NCBI RefSeq assembly: GCF_052113705.1 | Contig: NZ_JBGQOG010000002.1 | Span: forward strand, 372,001 to 436,000 | DNA length: 64,000 nucleotides | Reading direction: 5' to 3' | Origin: JBGQOG01 sp052113705 | GTDB lineage: Bacteria; Pseudomonadota; Alphaproteobacteria; Rhodobacterales; Rhodobacteraceae | Shown here: positions 17,294 to 25,865 of the stretch, in pieces | Layout: each line of letters starts with the position of its first letter | Numbering within the stretch: the stretch's first letter is position 1 | Position numbers and translations under genes: made by a program | Notes under the pieces: model-generated | Told to the model about the DNA's origin: nothing | Databases searched by the model: none | Seen by the model: only the letters and a program-made list of their open reading frames with translations

Positions 17294-19042
17294 ATGCGCG
17301 AGCGCAGTTTTTTAATTGGTTTGGCTGAGTTGCGGCGGGCGCGTTCCGAAAGCCGCGGGTATTTCGCGGCTGTGGCAATTTTTTCGGCATTTGTGAATTT
17401 TCTGGCGCTCACCGGCCCCCTTTTCATGCTGCAGGTCTATGACCGGGTTCTGGGCGGGCATTCGGTTGAAACCTTGGGCGCCCTCTTCGTACTGGTGATC
17501 TTCCTGTTCGCGGTGATGGGCGTGCTCGATCTGGTCCGGGCGCGGGTCATGGCGCGGGTCGCGGCGCGGTTTCAGGCACGCCTCGAGGCGCGGGTTTTCG
17601 CGGCCTCCCTGCGGCGCAGCACCGATATCGGCGCCGGGCCGGGGGCAGACCCTGCCGCCGCCGCCGCGCTGCGGGATCTGGAGGTGGTGCAGAAGTTTCT
17701 GGCCTCTCCGGTGCTGTTGGCAATTTTTGATCTGCCCTTCGCGCCGCTCTTCCTTGTGGCGGTGTTTTTGTTCCACCCTTGGCTCGGGGCGCTGGCGCTC
17801 GGCGGCGGGGCTGTTCTGGTGCTGACGGCGCTGTTGAACCAGCGGATGACGCAAGAGCCGTTGCAGTCGGCGACGGTCGCGGGGATCCGGGCAGAGCGGG
17901 TGGCCGATCAGCTGCGCGAGGAGGCCGAGATGATCGGCGCGCTCGGCATGCGCGCGGCGGGGTTCCGCCGCTGGCAGCGGGCGCGGACGCAGGCACTGGT
18001 CGAATCCATCTCGGCCTCGGATACGGGCAGCAGCTTTTCGGTCTTCACCCGGACCTTCCGGCTGTTTTTGCAATCGGCCATGCTGGCGATGGGCGCCTGG
18101 CTGGTGCTGCGCGGCGAATTGTCGGCAGGCGTGATGATCGCCAGCTCAATCCTGATGGGGCGCGCGCTTGCGCCGGTGGAGCAGATCGTCGGCGGTTGGG
18201 CGCTGGTGGCGCGCGCGCGCGAGGGATGGCAGCGGCTGGCAGGATTGCTGGGGCAGACGCCCGCGGCGCAGGCCCCGATGAGTCTGCCACGGCCGAAGGC
18301 GCGGCTTGATGTGCAACAGATCAGCATCGTGCCGCCGGGGCAGAATGTGGCGACCTTGCGCCTGCTCACCTTCCGGCTCGAACCGGGCCAGGCGCTGGGT
18401 GTCATCGGGCCGTCGGGCGCGGGAAAAACCACCTTGGCGCGCGCGCTGTGCGGCGTCTGGGCCCCGACGGCGGGCCAGATCCGGCTGGATGGCGCGACGC
18501 TGGATCAATATGCGCCCGATGTTCTGGGCGGGCTGATCGGCTATCTGCCGCAGCGGGTAACCCTGTTTGAGGGCACCATCGCGGAAAACATCGCCCGCCT
18601 GTCGGAAAATGCCGATCCGGCGGCGGTGGTGGCGGCGGCGCAGCGGGCCGATGCGCATAACATGATTTTGGCCCTGCCCAACGGCTATGGCACCCGGGTC
18701 TCGCCCGCGGGCGGGCAATTGTCGGGGGGGCAGATTCAGCGGATCGGGCTGGCGCGGGCACTGTTTGGCGATCCGGTCCTGCTGGTCTTGGACGAGCCGA
18801 ATGCCAATCTCGACAACGACGGCACCCTGGCGCTCAATGCCGCGATCCGCGGGGTCAAGGCGGCGGGCGGGGCGGTGCTGATCATGGCGCATCGTCCGGC
18901 GGCGATTGCCGAATGCGAGCTGTTGCTGGTGCTCGACGGGGGGATGCGCCGGGCCTTTGGGCCGCGCGATGAGGTGTTGCGCAGCATGGTGCAGAATGCC
19001 GAACAAATTGCCCGCGCGCCGGGTGTCGGAGGCGCGATATGA
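17294..19042 (+). CDS. Type I secretion system permease/ATPase (PrtD-like ABC exporter)
   Basis: A 582-residue ABC exporter half-transporter of the PrtD/HasD type. Membrane segments occupy roughly residues 20-300 with FLALTGPLFMLQVYDRVLGGHS, the typical first segment, and no C39 peptidase-like domain in front. The nucleotide-binding domain has Walker A GPSGAGKTTLARAL (Lys378), the signature LSGGQIQRIGLARAL, and Walker B LLVLDEPNANLD. Such exporters drive one-step secretion of RTX proteases, lipases or adhesins with a HlyD-like adaptor and TolC. The adaptor overlaps its stop (ATGA); neither a substrate nor a TolC gene is adjacent. Confidence 0.94.
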   Translation: MRERSFLIGLAELRRARSESRGYFAAVAIFSAFVNFLALTGPLFMLQVYDRVLGGHSVETLGALFVLVIFLFAVMGVLDLVRARVMARVAARFQARLEARVFAASLRRSTDIGAGPGADPAAAAALRDLEVVQKFLASPVLLAIFDLPFAPLFLVAVFLFHPWLGALALGGGAVLVLTALLNQRMTQEPLQSATVAGIRAERVADQLREEAEMIGALGMRAAGFRRWQRARTQALVESISASDTGSSFSVFTRTFRLFLQSAMLAMGAWLVLRGELSAGVMIASSILMGRALAPVEQIVGGWALVARAREGWQRLAGLLGQTPAAQAPMSLPRPKARLDVQQISIVPPGQNVATLRLLTFRLEPGQALGVIGPSGAGKTTLARALCGVWAPTAGQIRLDGATLDQYAPDVLGGLIGYLPQRVTLFEGTIAENIARLSENADPAAVVAAAQRADAHNMILALPNGYGTRVSPAGGQLSGGQIQRIGLARALFGDPVLLVLDEPNANLDNDGTLALNAAIRGVKAAGGAVLIMAHRPAAIAECELLLVLDGGMRRAFGPRDEVLRSMVQNAEQIARAPGVGGAI

Positions 19043-20349
19043 GTGGTTCGGACCCCGCAGTCCCCTTGGTGTCTGCCCGCGTTCCTTTGCTGGTCGGGCT
19101 GCTGACATTGGTGGTGTTGGTGGCGGGCTTTGGCGGCTGGGCCAGTCTGAGCACGATCTCGGGGGCGGTGGTCGCCTCGGGGCAGGTGCAGGTGGAACTG
19201 AACCGTCAGGTGGTCCAGCATCCCGATGGCGGCGTGGTTTCCGAAATTCTGGTGAAGGAGGGGGATCTGGTCGCCACCGGCCAGCCGCTGATCCGGCTGG
19301 ACGGCAGCATGCTTGGATCGGAACTCGCCATCGTCGAGGGGCAGTTTTATGAGCTGCTGGCGCGGCAGGGGCGGCTGGAGGCCGAGCGCAGGGGTGCGAA
19401 ATCGGTCACTTTCCCGGCGGCGCTGACCGCTGATGATGCCCCCGCGCTGGCCGAGGATCTGCGGCGCGGGCAAGAACGGCTGTTCGCCGCCCGCGCCGCA
19501 ACCTTTGAGCAGATTCTGGGGCAATTGCGCCAACGGCGCGCGCAGGGCCAGGCGCAGATCGGCGGGATTGAGGCGCAGCAACAGGCGCAGCAAACGCAGA
19601 TTGACCTGATCGCGCGCGAACTGACCGATCAGCGCAAATTGCTGGAGATGGGGCTGACACCGGCCACCCGCGTGCTCAGCCTTGAGCGGGAGGAGGCGCG
19701 GCTCTCGGGCCAGCTGGGCGAGCTGACGGCCAGCCGCGCGCAGGCGACCGACCATCTGTCGGAACTCGACATGGAGATGGTGCGGCAGGAGGCGGCCCGG
19801 CGCGAGGATGCCGAGACGCAGCTGCGCGACATCGGCGCGCGCGTTCTGGAACTGGCCGAGCGGCGGCGGTCGCTGGTGGAGCAGATCGCGCGGCTGGAGA
19901 TCCGTGCGCCGGTGGCGGGGATCGTCTATCAGCTGCAGGTGACCACCCCGCGCTCGGTGCTGCGCGCGGCGGAGCCGGTGCTCTATCTGGTGCCGCAGGA
20001 CCGCCCGCTGGTGGTCAGCGCCCGCGTCTCGCCGCTGCATGTCGATGAGGTGCATCTGGGGCAGCCGGTCGTGTTGCGTTTTCCCGCCTTTGCCAGCCGG
20101 ACCACACCGGAATTGCATGGCTCGGTAACCCGGATCTCGGCGGATGCGGTGATCGATGAGCGCACGCAGGTCAGCTATTATCTGGCCGAAGTGGTGCTGG
20201 ACAGCGGCGAGGCCGCGCGGCTGACGGGGTTGGAGCTTTTGCCCGGCATGCCCGCCGAGGTGTATTTCCGCACCGGCGACCGCTCGCCGATGGCCTATTT
20301 CCTCAAGCCGTTCACGGATTACTTCACGCGGGCCTTTCGCGAAACCTGA
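19039..20349 (+). CDS. Type I secretion membrane fusion protein (HlyD/PrtE-like)
   Basis: A 436-residue adaptor of the HlyD/PrtE family. One transmembrane helix near residues 15-35 is followed by the family start GGWASLSTISGAVVASGQVQVE, the lipoyl half QHPDGGVVSEILVKEGDLV, a long Gln/Arg/Glu-rich coiled coil (residues about 90-270), the second half IRAPVAGIVYQLQVTT and the C-terminal beta-barrel with GLELLPGMPAEVYFRTGDRSP. It pairs with the overlapping ABC exporter gene to form the inner-membrane part of a type I secretion channel. The RTX protein at 58.2 kb is one possible but unproven substrate. Confidence 0.94.
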   Translation: MSGSDPAVPLVSARVPLLVGLLTLVVLVAGFGGWASLSTISGAVVASGQVQVELNRQVVQHPDGGVVSEILVKEGDLVATGQPLIRLDGSMLGSELAIVEGQFYELLARQGRLEAERRGAKSVTFPAALTADDAPALAEDLRRGQERLFAARAATFEQILGQLRQRRAQGQAQIGGIEAQQQAQQTQIDLIARELTDQRKLLEMGLTPATRVLSLEREEARLSGQLGELTASRAQATDHLSELDMEMVRQEAARREDAETQLRDIGARVLELAERRRSLVEQIARLEIRAPVAGIVYQLQVTTPRSVLRAAEPVLYLVPQDRPLVVSARVSPLHVDEVHLGQPVVLRFPAFASRTTPELHGSVTRISADAVIDERTQVSYYLAEVVLDSGEAARLTGLELLPGMPAEVYFRTGDRSPMAYFLKPFTDYFTRAFRET

Positions 20350-20381
20350 GCGCGCGCAGATGGCAGCGCGCGCAGATGGCC
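20350..20381 (+). repeat. 16-base tandem duplication after the adaptor gene
   Basis: Two back-to-back copies of a unit beginning GCGCGCGCAGATGGC (20350-20365 and 20366-20381), identical at 15 of 16 positions. They start directly after the stop codon of the HlyD-like gene. This is probably a slippage product; no role is evident. Confidence 0.8.
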
Positions 20382-20420
20382 GCATGGCCTTGGGGCGCGC
20401 TCCCGGATGGGCAGCGCGGG

Positions 20421-21605
20421 CTAGAGCTGATCGAGCAGGCGCCGGGTGGGCCAGGCATCGGCGGGCAGGTTCAGGCGCTCTTGTTCGCGTTGCACTGCGC
20501 CGCGGGTCTTGGCGCCCAGAATACCGTCCGGCTTGCCCACATCATGGCCACGCGCGGCGAGTTTCTCCTGCAGGCGGGTCATTTCCGCAGCCGTCAGCCC
20601 CGGTTCGGGCGTACCGGGGTCAACCACCGGTGCCCCGGACAGCCGGGTGGCGAAATAGGCGGCCGTGGTCACATAGACAAAGCTCTGGTTCCACTCGAAC
20701 AGCACCTGAAAATTCGGATAGGCCAGAAAGGCGGGCCCCTTCCGCCCCATTGGCAGCAGCACGGAGGCGGGCAGTCCCGGCGTGAGCGTGCCGGTGCGGG
20801 CGCGGACGCCGCGCGCGGCCCAGTCGTCGCTGCTCAGGCTCTGCTCCAGCCCGGTCAGCCGCCAGTCGAGATCGGCGGGCAGTGTCACCTCCTGCAGCCA
20901 GGGTTCGCCCCGCCGCCAACCCATCCCGGCCAGCATCTTGGCCCCCGACATCAGCGCATCCGCCGATGAGGTCTTCAGCCGGACATGCCCGTCGCCATCC
21001 CCGTCCACCCCGTTGCGCAGAATATCGGCGGGCAGCATCTGCACCTGCCCGACCTCGCCCGCCCAAGCGCCCGTTGTTTTCGTGTCGAAATCGCCGCGCG
21101 CCTGCAGGGCGATGGCCGCCAGCACCTGCGGGCGAAAAAGCTTCGGGCGGCGGCAATCATGCGCCAGGGTGACCAGCGCGTCGCGGGTGTTGAAATCGCC
21201 CTGCACCGCGCCGAAATCCGTCTCCAGCGCCCAGAAGGCCAGCAAGATCCCGGGGGCGACGCCATAATCCGCCTCGGCCTGCGCCAGAATGCCCGCCTGC
21301 TTTTTGGCCTGGGCCGCGCCGGTGGTCAGCCGGTTCTGGCTGATGACCGCCCGCGAGAAGGCCAGAAAGTCCTTGCGGAACACCCCCTGCGCGCGGTCGG
21401 CCTTGAGCACGGCGGGGGCGTTCTGCACGCCGGTGAAAAAGGCCTTGATCGCCGCATCCGGCAGCCCTGCGGCGCGCGCCTCGCTGCGCAGCCCCTCGAC
21501 GAAGCCAGCAAAGGGGCCGCCACAGGGAGTGTCGGCCTGTGCCGCCCCGGCAAGGGTGAAAAGGCAAAGCGCGAGAGGGCGCAGGCGGCGGCTAAGCTGC
21601 GGCAT
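20421..21605 (-). CDS. Lytic murein transglycosylase, MltB type with peptidoglycan-binding tail
   Basis: A 394-residue secreted enzyme that cleaves glycan strands with formation of 1,6-anhydromuramic ends. A signal peptide (about 24 residues ending AQA) precedes the SLT/MltB domain with the catalytic glutamate in LLAFWALETDFGAVQG (Glu128), followed by GEVGQVQMLPADILRNGVDGDGDG, typical of the MltB/SltB family. The C-terminal ~60 residues form a PG_binding_1 domain (LQEKLAARGHDVGKPDGILGA). There is no lipobox, so it is likely a soluble periplasmic form (SltB1-like). It is convergent with the type I secretion operon. Confidence 0.93.
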   Translation of the reverse strand: MPQLSRRLRPLALCLFTLAGAAQADTPCGGPFAGFVEGLRSEARAAGLPDAAIKAFFTGVQNAPAVLKADRAQGVFRKDFLAFSRAVISQNRLTTGAAQAKKQAGILAQAEADYGVAPGILLAFWALETDFGAVQGDFNTRDALVTLAHDCRRPKLFRPQVLAAIALQARGDFDTKTTGAWAGEVGQVQMLPADILRNGVDGDGDGHVRLKTSSADALMSGAKMLAGMGWRRGEPWLQEVTLPADLDWRLTGLEQSLSSDDWAARGVRARTGTLTPGLPASVLLPMGRKGPAFLAYPNFQVLFEWNQSFVYVTTAAYFATRLSGAPVVDPGTPEPGLTAAEMTRLQEKLAARGHDVGKPDGILGAKTRGAVQREQERLNLPADAWPTRRLLDQL

Positions 21606-21839
21606 TCATGGCTCCTTTGCGGCTCGCGCCAGCCTAGCAAGCTTTGGCTGTGGCGCAACCGGTCGGGCGGGTTTTCGCCGCCGCGCAGACCGCATGGGCA
21701 AAGCCTTTGGCGTTGGGCGTGCATCTGCCCGTGGCCCGCAGGACGCATGCTGCGCCGCGGCATATGAAGTTTGGATCGTTAACTTGCTTTTGGGGGCTTT
21801 CGGTCCATCCTAGGAGACAGGAACCTGCGGGAGGGGATC

Positions 21840-22187
21840 ATGGAATTTTTGCCCAAAGATATGCTGGCAGCCCTGCATGAGGCGGGCAACCGCGACGCCA
21901 AGCGACGCTCGCGTCTCTGCGTTCACGCGGGGGGCGAGGTGTACCGGGTTCTTTCCCGCTCGCGTTTGGGGTTTTCGCTGGATGCCGGGCAGGTCACGCA
22001 TTTGCGCGGGCTTGTCGATCTGTACGACGGGCCGCGCCATGTGTCGCAATGCCTGATCGTGGCCTCTGAAGTGGAAGCGGGAGAGCTGTTGTGCACCGTC
22101 AAGCGCGAGACCGCGGTGGCCGATCACCCGGCCCTGGATTTCGCCCGCGATGAGGTGGCGCCGAAAGGCTATCTGCCGCGGGATTGA
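21840..22187 (+). CDS. Conserved hypothetical protein (115 aa)
   Basis: I do not recognise a family. The protein is soluble-looking, with no signal peptide or membrane segment, and mixed alpha/beta in character. It starts MEFLPKDMLAALHEAG, has a basic patch DAKRRSRLCVH, then short beta-like stretches (YRVLSRSRLGFSLD, LRGLVDLYDGPRHVSQCLI, ELLCTVKRET), somewhat like a PilZ-type barrel, but the defining PilZ motifs are not clear. An AGGGGATC-like site (GGGAGGGG) precedes the ATG, and codon use is normal for the genome, so it is very likely real. It is divergent from the lytic transglycosylase and convergent with the MalY-like gene. Confidence 0.8.
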   Translation: MEFLPKDMLAALHEAGNRDAKRRSRLCVHAGGEVYRVLSRSRLGFSLDAGQVTHLRGLVDLYDGPRHVSQCLIVASEVEAGELLCTVKRETAVADHPALDFARDEVAPKGYLPRD

Positions 22188-22207
22188 TCCCGCCGCTGAA
22201 CCGTGCA

Positions 22208-22232
22208 GGGGCAGGGCCGTCAGGCCCCGCCC
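22208..22232. terminator. Hairpin between convergent genes
   Basis: GGGGCAGGGCC and GGCCCCGCCC pair across a GTCA loop with one mismatch. There is no clear T-run, so the terminator reading is moderate; it lies between two convergent stop codons. Confidence 0.45.
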
Positions 22233-22238
22233 GCCCGA

Positions 22239-23441
22239 TTATTGCAGATCGCTGAAGGCCGCTTTCAGCCGCGCAACGGCTTCCACGACCCGCGCGCGCG
22301 GCGTCGCGAGGTTGAAGCGCAGGTAGCTTTCGCCGCCCGCCCCGAAAGTGGCGCCGACATTGGCCGCGATGCGGGCGGTTTTCATCACGCGGTCGTTGAA
22401 CTCCGCCACCGGCATCCCGGTGTCGGCACTGTCCACCCAGGCCAGATAGGTCGCTTGCAGCGGCATCGAGCGCAGGCCCGGTATCGTCGCAATGCCGTCA
22501 TCAAAGATCTGCCGGTTGCCGTCGATATAGGCAACGCAGGCATCGACCCAGGCCGCGCCCTCCGGCGAATAGGCGGCCGTCACCATCTCCATCCCGAAGG
22601 AATTCGGCGAGATCCCGAGCGCCATCATCCGCGCGGCAAAACGCGCGCGCAGATCCGCGTCTTCAATGATCACATTGCCGGTGTGGCTGCCCGCGATGTT
22701 GAAGGTTTTGGTGGCTGCCGTCATCATCACCAGACGGTCCTTCAGATCCGGCTCGGCCACCGCCATCACCTGATGTTTCGCCCCGCCAAACACCAGATCG
22801 TGGTGGATCTCATCCGACACGAGGATCAGGTCGTGGCGGCGGCAGAAATCGGCGACGCCCGCCAGTTCTTCGCCCGTCCAGACCCGGCCGCCGGGATTAT
22901 GCGGCGAGCAGAGAATCATCATCTTCTCCCGGCCGGTCATCTGCGCGTCCCAGGCGGCAAAATCCATGCCATAGCCCGCCTCGGTCTGCGCCAGCTGGCA
23001 CTCGACCACCTCGCGCCCGGCGGCTTTGATGACGCGGGCAAAGGCGTGATAGACCGGCGTCATCAGCACCACCCCGTCCCCCGGCGCAGTAAAGGCATCG
23101 ACGCAGAGCGCGGTGCCGTTCACCAGACCATGGGTGGTGAAGATCCATTCGGGCTCAACCGTCCAGCCATGGCGGGTCTGCATCCACCAGCGGATCGCGG
23201 ATTTATAATCGGAATCATCGCCGAAATAGCCATAGACCCCATGCGCCGTCATCTTTTCCAGCGCCGCCTGCACCACCTGCGGCGGGCGGAAATCCATGTC
23301 GGCCACCCACATCGCAATGCCATCGGCGGCGGGCACGCCATAGATCGGTTCCATCGCATCCCATTTCGAGCAATGGGTGCCGAAACGGTCGATGACTTCA
23401 TCAAAATCGGGGGCGGCTGGCATGGCGGGATTGTCTTTCAT
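22239..23441 (-). CDS. MalY/PatB family PLP-dependent lyase/aminotransferase
   Basis: A 400-residue fold-type I PLP enzyme of the PatB/MalY (C-S beta-lyase) group. It has IAMWVADMDFRPP near the N-terminus, a diagnostic feature of this group, then GVYGYFG, CSPHNPGGRVWT (the substrate-binding Asn), LVSDEIHHDLVF (the Asp that binds the PLP pyridine) and AATKTFNIAGS with the Schiff-base lysine. Members cleave cystathionine or other cysteine conjugates to release a thiol, pyruvate and ammonia. Length is typical. It is divergent from def, with 168 bases between the starts. MetC-type activity is possible but unproven. Confidence 0.92.
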   Translation of the reverse strand: MKDNPAMPAAPDFDEVIDRFGTHCSKWDAMEPIYGVPAADGIAMWVADMDFRPPQVVQAALEKMTAHGVYGYFGDDSDYKSAIRWWMQTRHGWTVEPEWIFTTHGLVNGTALCVDAFTAPGDGVVLMTPVYHAFARVIKAAGREVVECQLAQTEAGYGMDFAAWDAQMTGREKMMILCSPHNPGGRVWTGEELAGVADFCRRHDLILVSDEIHHDLVFGGAKHQVMAVAEPDLKDRLVMMTAATKTFNIAGSHTGNVIIEDADLRARFAARMMALGISPNSFGMEMVTAAYSPEGAAWVDACVAYIDGNRQIFDDGIATIPGLRSMPLQATYLAWVDSADTGMPVAEFNDRVMKTARIAANVGATFGAGGESYLRFNLATPRARVVEAVARLKAAFSDLQ

Positions 23442-23609
23442 CAGAGCTGTCCTGTTGCGTCCGGCGTGTTTGTTCCTGACATGAGGTGTATGCCGGATTC
23501 TGGTTCTGGTAAATTCCGCAAGCGCGGGATTGCGTCCCTAAAATACTCACAATACTGGAATATATATCTCATCATTGCGCGGCGGCGCGGCTTCGCCTAC
23601 ATCTGCGGC

Positions 23610-24131
23610 ATGACCATACGCCCGATCCTGATCCATCCCGACCCGAGGCTCAAGAAGCTTTGCGCCCCCGTTGCCGGGGTTGATAAAGATATTGCCAAAT
23701 TGGCCGATGACATGCTGGCCACCATGTATGATGCGCCGGGCGTGGGCCTTGCCGCACCGCAGGTGGGGGTGCTCACACGGCTTTTCGTGATGGATTGCGT
23801 CAAGGACAAATCGGCCGCACCGCAGCCGATGGTGCTGATCAATCCCGAGATCACCTGGACCTCGGAAGAGACGAATGTCTATGAAGAGGGCTGCCTCTCG
23901 ATCCCCGAGCAATATGCCGATGTGACCCGCCCGAAAGAGGTGCGGATGCGTTGGACCGGGCTGGACGGCCAAAGCCATGAAGAGCAGTTCGACGGTCTCT
24001 GGGCCACCTGCGCGCAGCATGAGCTGGACCATCTCGATGGCAAATTGTTCATTGATTATCTCGGCCCGCTGAAGCGGCAGATGATCACGCGCAAGATGGA
24101 AAAGCTGAAACGCGAAATGGCGCGCGGCTGA
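23610..24131 (+). CDS. def: Peptide deformylase
   Basis: A 173-residue deformylase that removes the formyl group from nascent N-terminal methionine. All three family motifs are intact: motif 1 GVGLAAPQ, motif 2 EEGCLSIPE (metal ligand Cys95) and motif 3 QHELDH (His137, catalytic Glu138, His141). The start MTIRPILIHPDPRLKK is typical of alphaproteobacterial Def. Its stop and the next start share a base (TGATG), and fmt follows, giving def-deformylase-like-fmt. Reading farther upstream in this frame only covers the antisense of the MalY-like gene. Confidence 0.97.
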   Translation: MTIRPILIHPDPRLKKLCAPVAGVDKDIAKLADDMLATMYDAPGVGLAAPQVGVLTRLFVMDCVKDKSAAPQPMVLINPEITWTSEETNVYEEGCLSIPEQYADVTRPKEVRMRWTGLDGQSHEEQFDGLWATCAQHELDHLDGKLFIDYLGPLKRQMITRKMEKLKREMARG

Positions 24132-24631
24132 TGGCGGTGCGTCCTTTCCTGCCCTACAGCGACCGGCGGCTGCACAAGCCCGCAGAGCCCGTTTCGGAAA
24201 TCACCGAATCGGTGCGGATGATCTGGGACGATATGGTGCAGACGATGGATGCGATGCCGGGCGTCGGCCTTGCCGCGCCACAGATCGGCATCATGCTGCA
24301 ACTCGCCGTCGTTGATGCTTCGGACAAGCGCGGGCAGGCGGTGCGGATGGCCAATCCGCAGGTGCTGCATGCCTCGGTCCAGATCCGCAAACATGAGGAA
24401 GCCAGCCCCAACCTGCCCGGTGTCTCGGCGCATGTGGACCGGCCGCGCGCGGTGACGGTGCGGTTCCTGAACGACGCGGGCGAGATGGAAGAGCGCGATT
24501 TCGTCGGCCTTTGGGCGACGAGTGTGCAGCATCAGATCGACCATCTGGCGGGCAAGATGTATGTCGACCACCTCTCGCCCCTGCGGCGCAGGATGCTGGT
24601 GGCGAAATCGGCGAAATACGCCAAGGAGTAG
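24131..24631 (+). CDS. Deformylase-like protein with degenerate active site
   Basis: A 166-residue paralogue of the adjacent Def. Motif 1 is intact (GVGLAAPQ). In motif 2 EGCLS has become EEASPNLPG, so the metal-binding cysteine is replaced (Ser92 at that place). In motif 3 the sequence is QHQIDH (His134, Gln135, His138), so the general-base glutamate is glutamine. On known deformylase chemistry this should be inactive or greatly changed. The frame is open, codon use is normal and it is tightly coupled to def and fmt, so it looks like a maintained pseudoenzyme rather than a pseudogene. A regulatory, scaffold or altered-substrate role is inference. Confidence 0.9.
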   Translation: MAVRPFLPYSDRRLHKPAEPVSEITESVRMIWDDMVQTMDAMPGVGLAAPQIGIMLQLAVVDASDKRGQAVRMANPQVLHASVQIRKHEEASPNLPGVSAHVDRPRAVTVRFLNDAGEMEERDFVGLWATSVQHQIDHLAGKMYVDHLSPLRRRMLVAKSAKYAKE

Positions 24632-24636
24632 GGCTC

Positions 24637-25536
24637 ATGCGGCGGCGGATCATCTTCATGGGCACGCCCGATTTCTCGGTGCCGGTGCTGGAAGCCCTGG
24701 CTGCCGAGCATGATGTGGTCGCCGTCTATTGCCAGCCGCCCCGCCCTGCGGGCCGTGGCAAAAAGGACCGCCCGAGCCCGGTGCAGGCCAAGGCCGAGGC
24801 TCTGGGCCTGCTCGTCCGGCACCCTGTGCGGCTGAAATCGCCCGAAGATCAGGCGGAATTTGCCCGTTTCAACGCCGATGTCGCGGTGGTGGTGGCCTAT
24901 GGGCTGATCCTGCCGCAGGCGGTGCTCGATGCGCCGCGTCTGGGTTGCCTCAATATCCACGCGAGCCTTCTGCCGCGCTGGCGGGGGGCGGCACCGATCC
25001 ACCGCGCGATCATGGCGGGGGATGCGGAAACCGGCATTTGCATCATGCAGATGGAGGCGGGGCTGGACACCGGCCCGGTGCTGCTGCGCGAAGCGACGCC
25101 GATTGGCGCCTCTGAGACCACCGGCGCCCTGCATGACCGGCTGAGCGCGATGGGCGCCGCGCTGATCCTGCGGGCCCTCGACGGGCTGGAGGGGCTGGTG
25201 CCCGAGGTGCAGCCTGAGGCGGGTGTCACCTATGCGGCCAAGATCGACAAGGCCGAAGCCGCCGTTGACTGGACGCGGCCTGCGGCGGAATTGGTGCGTC
25301 ATATCAACGGCCTCTCGCCGTTTCCCGGGGCCTATGCCACGATTGCGGGCGAGCGGGTGAAGTTTCTGCGCGCCGAACTGACTGAGGGCGAGGGCGCGCC
25401 GGGGCAGGTTCTGGGCGGCTTCACCATCGCCTGTGGCGCGGGCGCGCTGACCGTGACCGAGGCGCAGCGCGAGGGCAAACGCCCGCTGCCCGCCACCGAG
25501 GTTCTGCGCGGTCTGACGCTGCCGGAGCGGCTCTGA
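24637..25536 (+). CDS. fmt: Methionyl-tRNA formyltransferase
   Basis: A 299-residue enzyme that formylates initiator Met-tRNA using 10-formyl-THF. The N-terminal domain starts RRIIFMGTPDFSVPVLEAL and holds the catalytic block LNIHASLLPRWRGAAPIHRAI plus MEAGLDTGPVLL with the conserved aspartate. The smaller C-terminal OB-like domain includes HINGLSPFPGAYA. The start at 24637 is preceded by AGGAG inside the end of the upstream gene. Being in one operon with def matches the formylation/deformylation cycle. Confidence 0.97.
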   Translation: MRRRIIFMGTPDFSVPVLEALAAEHDVVAVYCQPPRPAGRGKKDRPSPVQAKAEALGLLVRHPVRLKSPEDQAEFARFNADVAVVVAYGLILPQAVLDAPRLGCLNIHASLLPRWRGAAPIHRAIMAGDAETGICIMQMEAGLDTGPVLLREATPIGASETTGALHDRLSAMGAALILRALDGLEGLVPEVQPEAGVTYAAKIDKAEAAVDWTRPAAELVRHINGLSPFPGAYATIAGERVKFLRAELTEGEGAPGQVLGGFTIACGAGALTVTEAQREGKRPLPATEVLRGLTLPERL

Positions 25537-25628
25537 CCCGCGCAGATGCCCGGGCGGAACACGAAGGCGTGGCCCCCCTCCCCAAACCGGCCCGCGCCCG
25601 CTAGACTGGGGCAAATTCCGGAGCCCCC

Positions 25629-25865
25629 ATGCCCATCATAGCCCTTCTGATCATCGGCGCTGCCGCCGGTTTCATCGCCACCCGCGCCATGCGGATGCAG
25701 ACCGATGTCATCACCACCGTGGCGCTGGGCGTGATCGGCGCGCTGATCGGCGGGCTGTTGCTGCGCTTTTTGCTGATCATCACCGGCTGGATGGCGGGCT
25801 TTGTCGGCGCGGTGCTGGGGGCGATGCTGCTCATCGCGCTCTGGCGCCGCTACGGGCCGCGCTGA
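25629..25865 (+). CDS. GlsB/YeaQ/YmgE family small membrane protein
   Basis: A 78-residue protein with three hydrophobic segments and the transglycosylase-associated (PF04226-like) pattern: LIIGAAAGFIATRAMRMQ at the N-terminus, then VALGVIGALIGGLLLRFLL and a C-terminal segment ending WRRYGPR. These small inner-membrane proteins are often stress induced and their biochemical role is unknown. CCGGAG lies in front of the ATG. A second tiny membrane-protein gene overlaps its stop by one base. Confidence 0.82.
   Translation: MPIIALLIIGAAAGFIATRAMRMQTDVITTVALGVIGALIGGLLLRFLLIITGWMAGFVGAVLGAMLLIALWRRYGPR

Noticed and set aside
22203..23609. Plus-strand frame extending upstream of def
   Set aside because: This part is antisense to the MalY/PatB-like gene. 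The deformylase N-terminus begins at the ATG at 23610.
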